Shown here: one piece after another, positions 19,169 through 29,076 of the stretch | Position numbering within the stretch: the stretch's first letter is position 1 | Layout: each line of letters starts with the position of its first letter | Origin: Isotricha intestinalis | Taxonomy: Eukaryota > Ciliophora > Litostomatea > Vestibuliferida > Isotrichidae | NCBI GenBank assembly: GCA_023807065.1 | Contig: JAJJLU010000334.1 | Coordinates: 40,298-104,297, forward strand | DNA length: 64,000 nucleotides | Direction of reading: 5' to 3' | Translations under genes and position numbers: made by a program | The notes under the pieces: generated by a model | What the model was told of the DNA's origin: nothing | Seen by the model: the letters and a program-made list of their open reading frames with translations, nothing else | Databases searched by the model: none

Positions 19169-19851
19169 AGAACTTATGTATCTGAAGTTTTTAGTTTAGT
19201 AGTAGATAAAAAATATTATTTTAGGTATAAATAGTTATAATCACTAAACTAAATTTCAATTCCTATATATTTATAATGTATATTATTTAAATATATATGA
19301 AAATAATAGCTTTAGATGTTAAAATTTATTTTTTTAGCTGCTTAGGTGTTATATTATTAACTTTTAATTGCCTTATATATATATTACTTATTATTATTAT
19401 TTTAGATATGAAAATAATAGATTTATAATTGTTGTTCTTAATTAAAATATTTATTTCAAATATTTATTTATCCAAATAATATATAATTATTATAGAATTA
19501 TTTATTTTCTGCTTTAAATAATAAACTTTTTTAAAAATCATTAATTAAAAATTCTTCATTATTATTATCAATAAATTTTAAAAATTCTTCTTTTATTAAA
19601 ACTCAAGTTTGATTTTATCTATTCTCATTTATAAAAGAAATTAACTATTTAAATTATTTATTTTAATAGTAAGATTTATATTATTTTCATTTCCCTTTTG
19701 ATTTATTATTTATTATTTTTTTTAATTATTTACATTTAAAATTGATTTTGTTATTTTACATCAATATAAGAAATTAAATAAATATATATTTTTATTTATA
19801 ATTTTAAACCCTAAAAATTTCATATTAAAAAAATATATAAAAAGAAAAAAT
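19169..19851. other. Spacer with an inverted repeat and TA-rich tracts
   Basis: A 683-bp gap between convergent genes. It contains an 11-bp inverted repeat near its left end, TA-rich tracts, and two copies of ATATGAAAATAATAG (near 19296 and 19407). No gene is visible. Confidence 0.5.
19190..19253. repeat. 11-bp perfect inverted repeat with 42-bp loop
   Basis: TTTAGTTTAGT (19190-19200) is the exact reverse complement of ACTAAACTAAA (19243-19253). It lies just after the stop of the Mei2-like gene, so it may be in that transcript's 3' untranslated region. Chance formation is possible in sequence this AT-rich. Confidence 0.5.
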
Positions 19852-20757
19852 TTAATAAGGACTATTAGAAAGACCTCCAATAGGATTCCAAGGTCCAATG
19901 TCACTAAACAAGCAACCTCCTTCAATATGACTACAAGTGCAATTTCCACCAACAATATTAGGTAAATCATCTTCATGAACAAATTCCAATAATTTATTTC
20001 TATAATTTTTACCTTCAATTTGTATTTTTCCAACAGTTTTAGGATCTAAAAATTTTTTAACAATACTCCATAAAAGAGTAAAAAAACTACTTGTATTAAT
20101 TAAAAACATAATTCCCATATTTTCAGGATAATAATCTTGTCCAATTTTAGTAGCAATACTTAAAAATTTCCTTGTTCTTCCTATTAAATTGGTAACTCCA
20201 ATTCCTTCTAAATCTAATATTGTAAAAGATTGATCGATAATTTTTCCCATTCTTTTTGAACAACTTGGAAATCTATATTTCATTAATCTTTCATATTCTT
20301 GAATATAATATTTAATTAATCTTTCATCTGTTGTTGTGTTAAATAATTCATCTAAATTTATTTTACTAATTAATTCAATATATATTGGCCTTCCTAATTT
20401 ATCTGTTTTATGATAACCATGTGGATATATTTTTTTTACTTTTAATCTTTCATCAAAAGTAAAAATTTCATCAATTTTATCTACATTCTCTTTTTCTCTC
20501 CAATTTAAAAAGTTTTTAAACATTATTAATACTTTTTCTAAATCAAATTTTCGAGCACGACAAAATTTCAGTAAATAATAATCATCATAGTAATTAAAAT
20601 TTGGAATTAATTTTTGGTCTTTACATGCTTTTTTAAAAAGGATAAATGAATCAAATTGAGATTGATTTATATCATTTGGAAATCCTGATGCTTTTTTATC
20701 TGTTACTAATGTTAAGTGAGGATAGTCTTTTATGTTTGATGATATGGATGAAGACAT
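19852..20757 (-). CDS. Sec14-like phosphatidylinositol/lipid transfer protein (CRAL-TRIO)
   Basis: The 301-residue product is a full-length Sec14-type protein (yeast Sec14 is 304). An N-terminal CRAL-TRIO-N helix bundle has LLKFCRARKFDLEKVLIMF followed by WRE. The lipid-binding domain from about residue 105 has YPHGYHKTDKLGRPIYIE, then FTILDLEGIGVTNL, DYYPENMGIMFLIN and FLDPKTVGKIQI, matching the conserved hallmarks in order. LPNIVGGNCTC closes the domain (LPxxxGG). Family members exchange phosphatidylinositol and phosphatidylcholine and couple lipid metabolism to Golgi and endosomal traffic. It shares a 65-bp divergent promoter region with the coiled-coil gene at 20823. Confidence 0.9.
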   Translation of the reverse strand: MSSSISSNIKDYPHLTLVTDKKASGFPNDINQSQFDSFILFKKACKDQKLIPNFNYYDDYYLLKFCRARKFDLEKVLIMFKNFLNWREKENVDKIDEIFTFDERLKVKKIYPHGYHKTDKLGRPIYIELISKINLDELFNTTTDERLIKYYIQEYERLMKYRFPSCSKRMGKIIDQSFTILDLEGIGVTNLIGRTRKFLSIATKIGQDYYPENMGIMFLINTSSFFTLLWSIVKKFLDPKTVGKIQIEGKNYRNKLLEFVHEDDLPNIVGGNCTCSHIEGGCLFSDIGPWNPIGGLSNSPY

Positions 20758-20822
20758 TTTTCTTTTGTTTAAGTTTTTTTTTTTTTTTTGAAATTTTTTT
20801 ATTTTTTTTTACTTTTTAATTC

Positions 20823-21890
20823 ATGAATAATAATGGATTTTTTGAGACGAATAAATTATTAAAAATTAAATTAAAGGAAATTAAAGATAGAATTGAAAGT
20901 GAATTTATAAAAAATAAAAGAATAAAAATTGATAAAGAAAAAAAAGAAAATTATAAATTTTATGAAAAAAAATCAGAAATTTTTAATAATAAAATAGATG
21001 AATATAAAAATAAAATTGAAGATTTAAATTTGAATTTATCAAATTCAAAAGAATGCATAATAGCAATAAAAAATGAAAATTTATTATATTGTTTAAAAGA
21101 ACAATTAGTTAATTTAAAAAAAGAAAATGAAACTTTAAATAAAATAAATAAAAAACAAGAAAATGATATTAATGAAAATAATGAAAAATTAAATTATTCA
21201 GATGAAGAAAAAATAAAATTTGAAAGATGGAAAAATTTAAATGAAGAAATTAAAATATTAAAAGATTATAATAAAAATGTGGAAAAAGAAATAAAAATAC
21301 AAAATAAAGAAATACTTAAAATTAAAGATTATTGTAAATTAGTGAAAGAAAATATTATTTATAAAAAAAATAATGTTGATAATTTAAATAATAATAATAT
21401 TGAAAAAGAAATTGAATTACTATCAGAACAAATAAAGAAAAATGAAACACTATTAAAAAGCCAAGAATTAACATATAAAAGAAATATAAAAAAACAAAAA
21501 TTAAAAATCAATGAATTAAACGATGAAATAAATATATTAAAAATAAAAATTAATCATACAAAAAAAGATGAAACAATTAATTTATTAAAATATAAAGAAT
21601 TACAAAAATTATCAAATAATAATAATTTATATCATTCTGAAAGAAATAAGAATTTAAGTTCTAAATATCTTAATAATAGTATGATAATAAAAAAAAGAAA
21701 TAAAATTCCTTTTGAAATCGGGAAATTTAGAAATAGAAGTCAAGAATTTCTTTTTAGCAATAAAAATAATTATAACAAAATTATTAAAAAAAGAAATATT
21801 TTAAAACAAAATATTTTACTTAACAATATAAAAGAAAACTCTTATTTAAATCTAAATAATAATCTTTTTCATAATAATTTAAAACTATGA
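20823..21890 (+). CDS. Coiled-coil protein
   Basis: A 355-residue protein, Lys/Asn/Glu-rich, predicted by heptad-like patterning to be coiled coil over most of residues 10-255. The C-terminal 100 residues are basic and less regular, with KRNKIPFEIGKFRNRSQEFL. It ends in TGA, one of the three stops used in this window. No specific family is recognised. A structural cytoskeletal role is plausible but unproven. Confidence 0.6.
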   Translation: MNNNGFFETNKLLKIKLKEIKDRIESEFIKNKRIKIDKEKKENYKFYEKKSEIFNNKIDEYKNKIEDLNLNLSNSKECIIAIKNENLLYCLKEQLVNLKKENETLNKINKKQENDINENNEKLNYSDEEKIKFERWKNLNEEIKILKDYNKNVEKEIKIQNKEILKIKDYCKLVKENIIYKKNNVDNLNNNNIEKEIELLSEQIKKNETLLKSQELTYKRNIKKQKLKINELNDEINILKIKINHTKKDETINLLKYKELQKLSNNNNLYHSERNKNLSSKYLNNSMIIKKRNKIPFEIGKFRNRSQEFLFSNKNNYNKIIKKRNILKQNILLNNIKENSYLNLNNNLFHNNLKL

Positions 21891-21980
21891 ATAAAAAAAA
21901 TAATATAAATAAAAATAAAATTATTAAGAAAGATTATAGAATATAAAATTAATAAATTGAAATAAAATTTAAATAAAAAA

Positions 21981-23846
21981 ATGAAATCTCCATTTGATGA
22001 AAAAAATTCTGATAATATAAATGAAGATTATGGATTTGAAGTTGGATTACAATTACAAAATAATCCTTTTGAATTTTGTCAATCAAATGAAAAAGAAGAA
22101 ATGAAAGAAACAGTTTTAGATAATATTATAAGGCAATCATCAATAATTAAAGTAAATGAAATTAATAATAATATTAATAATAATAATAATAATAATAATT
22201 TTGAAAATACTTCAATTATTTCTCCGAATGAAATGGGAGAAATATTAAAAAATTTAAAAAAAAGTAATTTAATTTCAAATGAAAAATTTATGGATTTATC
22301 TCATGAAAATGAATATTTAAAAGTAAGAGAATTAAGAAAAGTGAAAAATGAGACTTTTAATACTTATTTACAGTCAATTAATTATCAAGAAATTCAAAAC
22401 TTAACTAATTATATTTTAAATAAAATTCATTTTAATATTAATGAAAATAATAATTCAAATTCAATTGACCCTTGTGTTGGAATTTTTAGATTAGTTGAAG
22501 CAAGTTTTGGTTTTAATAATCATAAAATCAATGAAATGAAACAAAAATTAAATTTATTAAGTGATTATAATTTTTATAGAAGAGTTAAAGGAGATGGAAA
22601 TTGCTTTTATAGAGCAATTATTTTTAAATATTTAGAAATTATAATTTTTAATAATAATATTGAATTAATGAAAGATTTAATTTTTGATGTTGAAGAATGT
22701 TTTGAGGATAAAATAATAAAAAATAAATTAAATATAGGAACTACAGATTTTATAAAACCTTCTTTAGTAAAAAATATTTTAACTTCAATATTTTTTTCAA
22801 TGAGAAAAAATGATCTTTTAAAAGCATATAAATTATTATATATTTCAATTAATACTTGCAAAAAATTTGATATGGGATTAATTCTTTATTTTAGATATGT
22901 TCTTTATAAATATATTAATGAAAATAAAAATAAATTATATACTAAAGATTTCGGAGTTAAAATTGGAAATTTACTTCCTGGTGAATATGAAATTGATGAT
23001 GGAAAATTTTTATTTGATGAATTTTATGAAAATTATCTTTTAAAATTATTTAATGATGCAGAAAAAATTATTATTTATTTAACTCCTTTTGTTTTTCCTA
23101 TTAAATTAAATATTATTTTATATGATGGAAAACAAAAAGACATATTTCAAGAATTTTATTCTCCTGGAAATAAGAATAATAATTATATAATTACATTATT
23201 AAATAAAAAGGTTCATTATGAAATTATTTATAGTAATATTGAATTTAATAATTTTGGTCACATTTTACAATCATTCATTAATAATCAAATAAAACCAAGA
23301 TGCTTACCTAGAAATTATATGAATTACAATTTAAATAATAACAATTTTAATAATAATAATAATTATCAAGATTTACTTCATTTAAATGATAACATTCAAA
23401 AAAAAAATAATCAACAAGGTCAATATAATCAAACTAATTTTCAAAATATACTTAATAATAATAATAATTGTAATAATGCATTTATTTCATCCAATCCTTC
23501 TGCCCAAACATTCAACAATAATATACAAATTAATTCACAAAATCAAGATATAAATAGTTTTTTTATTGAGGAAAAAGAAAATGAAACTGAAGTTAATAAT
23601 ACTAATCAAATGAATTATAATCAAAATAATAATCAAATGAATTATAATCAAAATAATAATCAAATGAATTATAATCAAAATAATAATCAAATGAATTATA
23701 ATCAAAATAATAATCAAATGAATTATAATCGAAATAATAATCAAATAAATAATAATCAAAATAATAATCAAATTAATTATCAAAATAATAATCAAATGAA
23801 TTATAATCAAAATAATAATCAAATGAATTATAATCAAAATAATTAA
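21981..23846 (+). CDS. Otubain-type (peptidase C65/OTU) deubiquitinase, N-terminal catalytic half
   Basis: The 621-residue frame contains an otubain-like domain at about residues 140-425. FYRRVKGDGNCFYRA gives the catalytic Asp205 and Cys208, and VHYEIIYS gives the catalytic His412. The order and spacing match OTUB proteins, which cleave ubiquitin from ubiquitin chains. After residue 440 the protein is an Asn/Gln-rich linker built on a 24-bp minisatellite, in which the frame ends at TAA (23844-23846). A cysteine-rich continuation lies in another frame from 23900, so this is probably the front part of a larger protein broken by small indels in the repeat, or by a sequence error there. Confidence 0.75.
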   Translation: MKSPFDEKNSDNINEDYGFEVGLQLQNNPFEFCQSNEKEEMKETVLDNIIRQSSIIKVNEINNNINNNNNNNNFENTSIISPNEMGEILKNLKKSNLISNEKFMDLSHENEYLKVRELRKVKNETFNTYLQSINYQEIQNLTNYILNKIHFNINENNNSNSIDPCVGIFRLVEASFGFNNHKINEMKQKLNLLSDYNFYRRVKGDGNCFYRAIIFKYLEIIIFNNNIELMKDLIFDVEECFEDKIIKNKLNIGTTDFIKPSLVKNILTSIFFSMRKNDLLKAYKLLYISINTCKKFDMGLILYFRYVLYKYINENKNKLYTKDFGVKIGNLLPGEYEIDDGKFLFDEFYENYLLKLFNDAEKIIIYLTPFVFPIKLNIILYDGKQKDIFQEFYSPGNKNNNYIITLLNKKVHYEIIYSNIEFNNFGHILQSFINNQIKPRCLPRNYMNYNLNNNNFNNNNNYQDLLHLNDNIQKKNNQQGQYNQTNFQNILNNNNNCNNAFISSNPSAQTFNNNIQINSQNQDINSFFIEEKENETEVNNTNQMNYNQNNNQMNYNQNNNQMNYNQNNNQMNYNQNNNQMNYNRNNNQINNNQNNNQINYQNNNQMNYNQNNNQMNYNQNN

Positions 23847-23970
23847 TCAAATGAATTAATCAAAATAATAATCAAATTAATTATCAAAATAATAATCAAA
23901 TGAATAATAATCAAAATAATAATCAAATTAATTATCAAAATAATAATCAAATTAATTATAATCAAATAAA
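23604..23970 (+). repeat. 24-bp minisatellite encoding an NQMNYNQN-type repeat
   Basis: About ten near-perfect 24-bp units followed by degenerate 21- and 24-bp units, encoding Asn/Gln/Met/Tyr octapeptides in the linker of the OTU gene. Around 23841-23860 one unit has an extra T and another lacks two bases, a net shift of minus one that breaks the reading frame. There is no GT dinucleotide in the repeat, so a canonical intron cannot restore it. Confidence 0.85.
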
Positions 23971-25360
23971 TTATAATGAGAATTACAAAATAAATAATAA
24001 TAATAATCAAACAGATAATGGAATAAATAATAATAATAATAATTATTACCAAATAAATAATTATAATCAAAATAATACAAATAATAACCAAACTAATGTA
24101 GAATATTCATCAAATCAAAACATACCCACCATTAATTCATCAAACAATCATCAAATTAACAATAAAATGAATACTAATGAAAAAACAAATTCAATAGATA
24201 AAATATCAGATAAACAAATGAATAATTCTCAAAAACAAAACACTTATTATCCAATATATTTAGTAGATAATTCTAATAACAATAATCAAAAAATTGAAAG
24301 TAAATTAACAATTAAAGATAATATTCAATCATATAATAATATTGAAGAATTTTTAAATTCCAACAATCAAAATAATTTAAATTCTAAAAAGGGTTCTTCA
24401 ATTAATCAAAATAAATATCCCGATTTTAACCAATTATCAACTATTTCTTCCAATAAAAATGACAATAATAATAATGAGAATCAAAATTTAAATAATCCAA
24501 ACAAAATAATTACACCTCAAAACTTAACTGATATAAATTGTGCTATTTGTCAAAAACAATGTAATCAATTTTTCCCAAATTCCCAAATTTGTTTCAAATG
24601 TTTTAATTCTGCTTTACTCAAGGAATTATATAAAAAATATAGTCATTATCTCAAAGATGTAAAAATATATGTTAAAGAAAATCAAAACAATTCTACATAT
24701 GAATTTTATATGAGAAAATTTCTTGAAACAATGGATAAATTCTCAATATATAATTTAAATGTAAATTTATCCATTTTAAAAAATAATATAGATATGAATA
24801 AATACTTGTCAGTAATAAAAAGGAATATATGTTTAAATTGCCAAAAACAAATAAATACTGGTGAATTTATTATAGAAATTCCTTGTAAATGTTGTTTTTG
24901 TAGTTTGAATTGTTTAAAACTTTTATTTTCAAAAGATATAATATTAAATAAATTATCTTCAAAACTATGTTGTTTTTGTACTCATATTTATAAACCTAAT
25001 GAATTATATCAATTAGGTCAATATTTTCAAAAATTTAATTTAATTGATTTTTCAAATCAAATAATTAGAATATTTAATAAAATTTTGAGAACTTATTGTG
25101 CAAAATGTAAAAAAAGATATGAAGATAATTCTTTAATGCAACCCATTTCATATTATGAAGTAATTGATTTAGATAAAAATAATGTTGATAATTCACTTAA
25201 ACCTTTAGGAAAATATTCTGAATTACCTCATTATTTATGTTTAGGTTGTTTAGATTATTTAAATCAAATTTATAAAAAAAATAAACATAATCATTTTAAT
25301 TGTGAATTTTGTGGTATAGAACATAATGAAATAAAAAATAATGTGCATAATAAAAAATAA
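23900..25360 (+). CDS. Cys-rich (RING-like) C-terminal half of the OTU gene, out of frame with its N-terminal half
   Basis: This 486-codon frame begins in the Asn/Gln linker and continues into a cysteine-rich region from about codon 212. Pairs in order include CAICQKQC, CFKC, CLNCQKQ, CKCCFC and LNC, CCFC, CAKC, CLGC and CEFC, a zinc-binding layout like tandem RING or IBR fingers. Together with the upstream catalytic OTU domain it would make a deubiquitinase with a ubiquitin-ligase-like tail. As sequenced, a net minus-one shift separates the halves. The ATG at 23900 lies in the repeat and is unlikely to be a natural start. From 24202 on, the sequence is duplicated exactly at 30126. Confidence 0.6.
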   Translation: MNNNQNNNQINYQNNNQINYNQINYNENYKINNNNNQTDNGINNNNNNYYQINNYNQNNTNNNQTNVEYSSNQNIPTINSSNNHQINNKMNTNEKTNSIDKISDKQMNNSQKQNTYYPIYLVDNSNNNNQKIESKLTIKDNIQSYNNIEEFLNSNNQNNLNSKKGSSINQNKYPDFNQLSTISSNKNDNNNNENQNLNNPNKIITPQNLTDINCAICQKQCNQFFPNSQICFKCFNSALLKELYKKYSHYLKDVKIYVKENQNNSTYEFYMRKFLETMDKFSIYNLNVNLSILKNNIDMNKYLSVIKRNICLNCQKQINTGEFIIEIPCKCCFCSLNCLKLLFSKDIILNKLSSKLCCFCTHIYKPNELYQLGQYFQKFNLIDFSNQIIRIFNKILRTYCAKCKKRYEDNSLMQPISYYEVIDLDKNNVDNSLKPLGKYSELPHYLCLGCLDYLNQIYKKNKHNHFNCEFCGIEHNEIKNNVHNKK

Positions 25361-25491
25361 TAAGAATTATTTTTGATTATTCTTTTAATAATTATTTATA
25401 AAGTAGAATATCTAAAAAATTTTCAAAACAAAAAAAATGTATTTTAATTTTATAAATTAATTATTTTATAAATAAATTATTAAATTATAAT

Positions 25492-26649
25492 ATGATATCT
25501 CAAAATAAAAAAGATGATACTGATAAAATTGATAGTTTAATGAATAAAATTTTAAAATTAGAAAATTCTTTAAATGAAGAAGAAAAAAACAGAGCTAAAT
25601 TTGAGGAAAAATATAATCAATTAAATAATGCTACATTACCTTTATTAAATAAACAATTAGATGAAAAGGAAAAATTATTAGAAAATGCATTAATAGAACA
25701 AATAAAATTACAAAAAGAAATAAATTATTTAAAAGAGAATTTCAATATAAATGACAATTTTAATAATATTACAAAATATATTATTCCAGAATTCCAAGAC
25801 GAAAAAGATGAATTAATAATCCATCAAACAAATAAAATAGATTATTTAAAAAATTCATTTAATAATTTAAAGAAAAAAACAAAAATCGAATCAGAAAATT
25901 ATTTAAAAGAGAAATTTGAATTAGAAAAAAAATTAAAATCTCAAGAAGAAGAAATAAAAGCTTTAAAAGATACAAGTCAAAAAAACGATGAAAAAATAAA
26001 TGATTTAAATTTAGAATTAAGTTCATTATCTCAAATAAATAAAAATTTATTATATGAAATAAAAACATTAAATGATATAATAAAGAATTTAACAGATGAA
26101 AAAGAAAAATATATTTTAGAATTACAATATTATAAAAAAGAAAATGACTTTATCTTTAATTCTCAAATGAATACATTAAATAGAATAAAACAATTAGATG
26201 AAGATTATCAAAATATAAATAAATCTTTAGAAGAATATAAAACAAAAATAAGTGAAATAGATACAAAAACTTATATATTTAAAGTAACAAGTTTAGGAAG
26301 AGTAATTGAAGCTTCTGCAGAATTAGTTTTTAATAAAGAAGGAAGAAATTATATTTTAACTATTAAATATATTACTTCTAGTACAAAATATGATATTTTA
26401 GAAATTGATAATATTACTAATGTTGAAGGAGAAGACAATATTATATTAATTAAATATAAAGAAAATAAAGGAGAAGATGTTGAAATGTTTAGAACTAATG
26501 AAACTAATAAAATTTTAAAAGTTTTTAAAGAATTTCAATCTAAAGCTATTCAACATGTTGATGTTAAAAAACAAGAGAAAGAAGATAGAATAAAACAAAA
26601 ACAAATTAAAAAAAATGTTAAAGATATGTTTTCTTTGTTTGGAAGTTAA
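25492..26649 (+). CDS. Coiled-coil protein with C-terminal PH-like beta domain (copy 1)
   Basis: The 385-residue protein is coiled coil to about residue 258, with Leu-Lys-Glu heptads from residue 10 onwards. A beta-rich C-terminal domain (about 262-360) follows, starting TYIFKVTSLGRVIEASAELV and ending with a helix FRTNETNKILKVFKEFQSKA. Seven strands plus a C-terminal helix is the layout of a PH or PH-like domain. It therefore might target a coiled-coil scaffold to a membrane or cytoskeletal partner. No named family is recognised. It is the first complete gene in the duplication, 131 bp after the OTU/Cys-rich frame. Confidence 0.65.
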   Translation: MISQNKKDDTDKIDSLMNKILKLENSLNEEEKNRAKFEEKYNQLNNATLPLLNKQLDEKEKLLENALIEQIKLQKEINYLKENFNINDNFNNITKYIIPEFQDEKDELIIHQTNKIDYLKNSFNNLKKKTKIESENYLKEKFELEKKLKSQEEEIKALKDTSQKNDEKINDLNLELSSLSQINKNLLYEIKTLNDIIKNLTDEKEKYILELQYYKKENDFIFNSQMNTLNRIKQLDEDYQNINKSLEEYKTKISEIDTKTYIFKVTSLGRVIEASAELVFNKEGRNYILTIKYITSSTKYDILEIDNITNVEGEDNIILIKYKENKGEDVEMFRTNETNKILKVFKEFQSKAIQHVDVKKQEKEDRIKQKQIKKNVKDMFSLFGS

Positions 26650-26745
26650 TAATCTTTTTTTGTTTTTATTTTATTATTTATTATTTAATTAGTTATTTAA
26701 TATTTTATAAAAATTAGTTTTTAAAAATTTTAAAAAAAATATAAA

Positions 26746-29076
26746 ATGTTCTTTAATTTAATAAAAAGATATCATTTATTAGATGATAAAAATAGAAAAG
26801 AAACTCCTAGAAAAAAAATAATTGAACAAAATAAAAATATAACTGGAAAAAAAAAATATACAATAAATAGAAATAATGATGTTAAAAATGATTTAAAAAC
26901 AACATTTATTTCTTACAAACCATCTTTAACAGAAGAAATTTATGATTCTCAAAAATATGAGACAAAATTAGTTGATAAAATAAAAGACATTAATAGGAGA
27001 AAAAAATATAATCAAAATTTTTTAAAATATTTTTATAATTACGATAGATTAAAAAAGAAATATATAGCATTAATATCAAATAATAATAATATGAAAAAGA
27101 AAATGAAAAATTGTATTTATTCACCAAAAACAATAAAAAATAAAAATAATGAAGAAAGTTATTATTCACAAGACTTTTATGATAATTCAGAACCTCCAAT
27201 TTTTTTAAGTATTGCAATTGAACATTTTTTATATTTAGAAAAAAAAAATAGCGAACAAAATGATACTAATGATAACAATAAATTAACTTCAATTCCTATT
27301 TTTTTAGATAAAATTATTAATACTAAATTAGATAAAGTTAATTATGATAAATTATTTCATTCTTCTGTTGCTTTAAGAAGAATTGAATATGATTTAAAAG
27401 AAAAATTTTATTTCATAGAAAAAAATTATTTATTAAAAATTCTTTTTATTCAAAGATTTATTCGATATTTTTTATATAATAAAATTTATCCTAAAATTAT
27501 TTTAATTCAAAGTGTCTTGCGAGCTTATTTTTTAAGAACAAAACTTTTTAAATCTTTTTTAAATTTATTTAAACCTTTTTTGAAAAGGTTATTTGAAATT
27601 TTATATCTATTCTGGAATAAATTAAAGACAATTAGAAAGTTAAATAAAATAAAAAAAAAATATAGAACTTTTAAATCACCTAAAAAAGCATTAGTTTCAA
27701 TAAGTATAATAGAAATTCCAAAAGAAAATGAAGGTTCTAAAGTTACTAATGAGGAAAATATTGAAAATTCTTATAAAAATACTATTATTTCTAAGAATAT
27801 AAATGAAAATTATAATTTGAAATCTTTAAATGAAAATACTAGTAATGGAATTTTAAATGAAAAATCTAATGAAAATTCAGATGAAAATATAAATGAAAAT
27901 TTAGAAGAATATTTAAATGAAAATATCAATGAAAAAACAGAAGAAAATTTGAATGATAATATCAATGAAAATTCAGAAGAAAATTCAAATGAAAATTTAA
28001 ATGAAAATTCAAATAAAAATTTAAATCAAAATTCAAATGAAAATTCTGAAAATGAAAAAGAAAGTTTAAATGAAAGTAATAAAAATAAAATAAATGAAAA
28101 GTTTAATGAGAATTTTAATGAAAAGATAATTAATAATGATAAAATAAAAGTGAATGTAAATGAGAATTTAAATGAAAAGATAAGAAATAATAATGATAAA
28201 TTAAATGAAAATTTAGATGAGAATATTAATGAAAAGATGATTAAAAATAAAGATAAATTAAATGGAAATTTAGATGAAAAATTAATGATTAAAAGTTTCA
28301 AACAAAATTCTCAAGAAAAATTAATAAAAAAGTCAAAAAAGAAAAAAAATAAACATTTAAGTGAAAATATGAAAAGAAGAAATATTTTAAGTAAATTATC
28401 AAATAATTATACTGAAAGTTCCGAAATTTCAAAAGAAGTAAATAAAGACGAAACAGAAAAATTTAGTATAAAAGAAAAAGATTTTGAATTAAATAATTTA
28501 GAAAACAATTTAGATTTAAGTAATTTTGAAATGAGTAATATAAATAAAAATATTGAAATAAGTAATTTAGAAAAGCAATTAGAATTAAGTAATTTAGAAA
28601 AAGAATTAAAATCAAATAATATAAATGAACAAAATTCTTTTGATAACAAAAATATTAATTTAAAACCAATTAATAATAAATGGCATATTTTTTCAAAAAT
28701 TATTATAATTAAAAATAAAAATATAGAAGAAGAAGAAGAAGAAGAAGAAAAACATTTGATTCAAAAATCAATTAATTCTGAAATTTCTGATGATACAAAA
28801 TGGAAACTTTTTATTTTATTTTTAACTAATTTTTTTACTAAAATAATACAGAAACAAATTTTTATGCAATTTTTTGGAAAAAATGAAGATAAAAAAATTG
28901 GTTTTCAATTAACGAATTCATATACTTTAAAACATATTAAAGATAATAGTTTAAATGTTAAAATGGAAAATAATAATTTACATATTAAAAATGTTGTTAA
29001 TTTAGAAATTGGAAATGGAAATGATTATAAAAATTATAGTATAGAAATGAATAGTATTGAAGATAATTCAGATTAA
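26746..29076 (+). CDS. IQ-motif protein with Asn-Glu repeats (copy 1)
   Basis: The 776-residue protein has two IQ-like motifs at about residues 230-270 (LFIQRFIRYFLYN and IILIQSVLRAYFLR), which suggest calmodulin or light-chain binding. From about residue 365 to 515 it is built of degenerate NENLNEN and NEKIN repeats. Then comes a leucine-rich coil of LSNLEKEL-type repeats (about 575-630) and an acidic Glu run coded by eight GAA (28726-28749). The last 110 residues are more complex and may fold (DDTKWKLFILFLTNFFTKII). It resembles axonemal or cortical scaffold proteins only in a general way. Confidence 0.6.
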   Translation: MFFNLIKRYHLLDDKNRKETPRKKIIEQNKNITGKKKYTINRNNDVKNDLKTTFISYKPSLTEEIYDSQKYETKLVDKIKDINRRKKYNQNFLKYFYNYDRLKKKYIALISNNNNMKKKMKNCIYSPKTIKNKNNEESYYSQDFYDNSEPPIFLSIAIEHFLYLEKKNSEQNDTNDNNKLTSIPIFLDKIINTKLDKVNYDKLFHSSVALRRIEYDLKEKFYFIEKNYLLKILFIQRFIRYFLYNKIYPKIILIQSVLRAYFLRTKLFKSFLNLFKPFLKRLFEILYLFWNKLKTIRKLNKIKKKYRTFKSPKKALVSISIIEIPKENEGSKVTNEENIENSYKNTIISKNINENYNLKSLNENTSNGILNEKSNENSDENINENLEEYLNENINEKTEENLNDNINENSEENSNENLNENSNKNLNQNSNENSENEKESLNESNKNKINEKFNENFNEKIINNDKIKVNVNENLNEKIRNNNDKLNENLDENINEKMIKNKDKLNGNLDEKLMIKSFKQNSQEKLIKKSKKKKNKHLSENMKRRNILSKLSNNYTESSEISKEVNKDETEKFSIKEKDFELNNLENNLDLSNFEMSNINKNIEISNLEKQLELSNLEKELKSNNINEQNSFDNKNINLKPINNKWHIFSKIIIIKNKNIEEEEEEEEKHLIQKSINSEISDDTKWKLFILFLTNFFTKIIQKQIFMQFFGKNEDKKIGFQLTNSYTLKHIKDNSLNVKMENNNLHIKNVVNLEIGNGNDYKNYSIEMNSIEDNSD

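Noticed and set aside
23841..23860. An intron that would reconcile the two frames of the OTU gene.
   Set aside because: The repeat has no GT dinucleotide, so a canonical donor is absent. An indel is the simpler explanation.
23604..23970. Regular 24-bp repeats that could suggest a CRISPR-like array.
   Set aside because: There are no unique spacers. The units are contiguous and encode an Asn/Gln linker in frame, which is a coding minisatellite.
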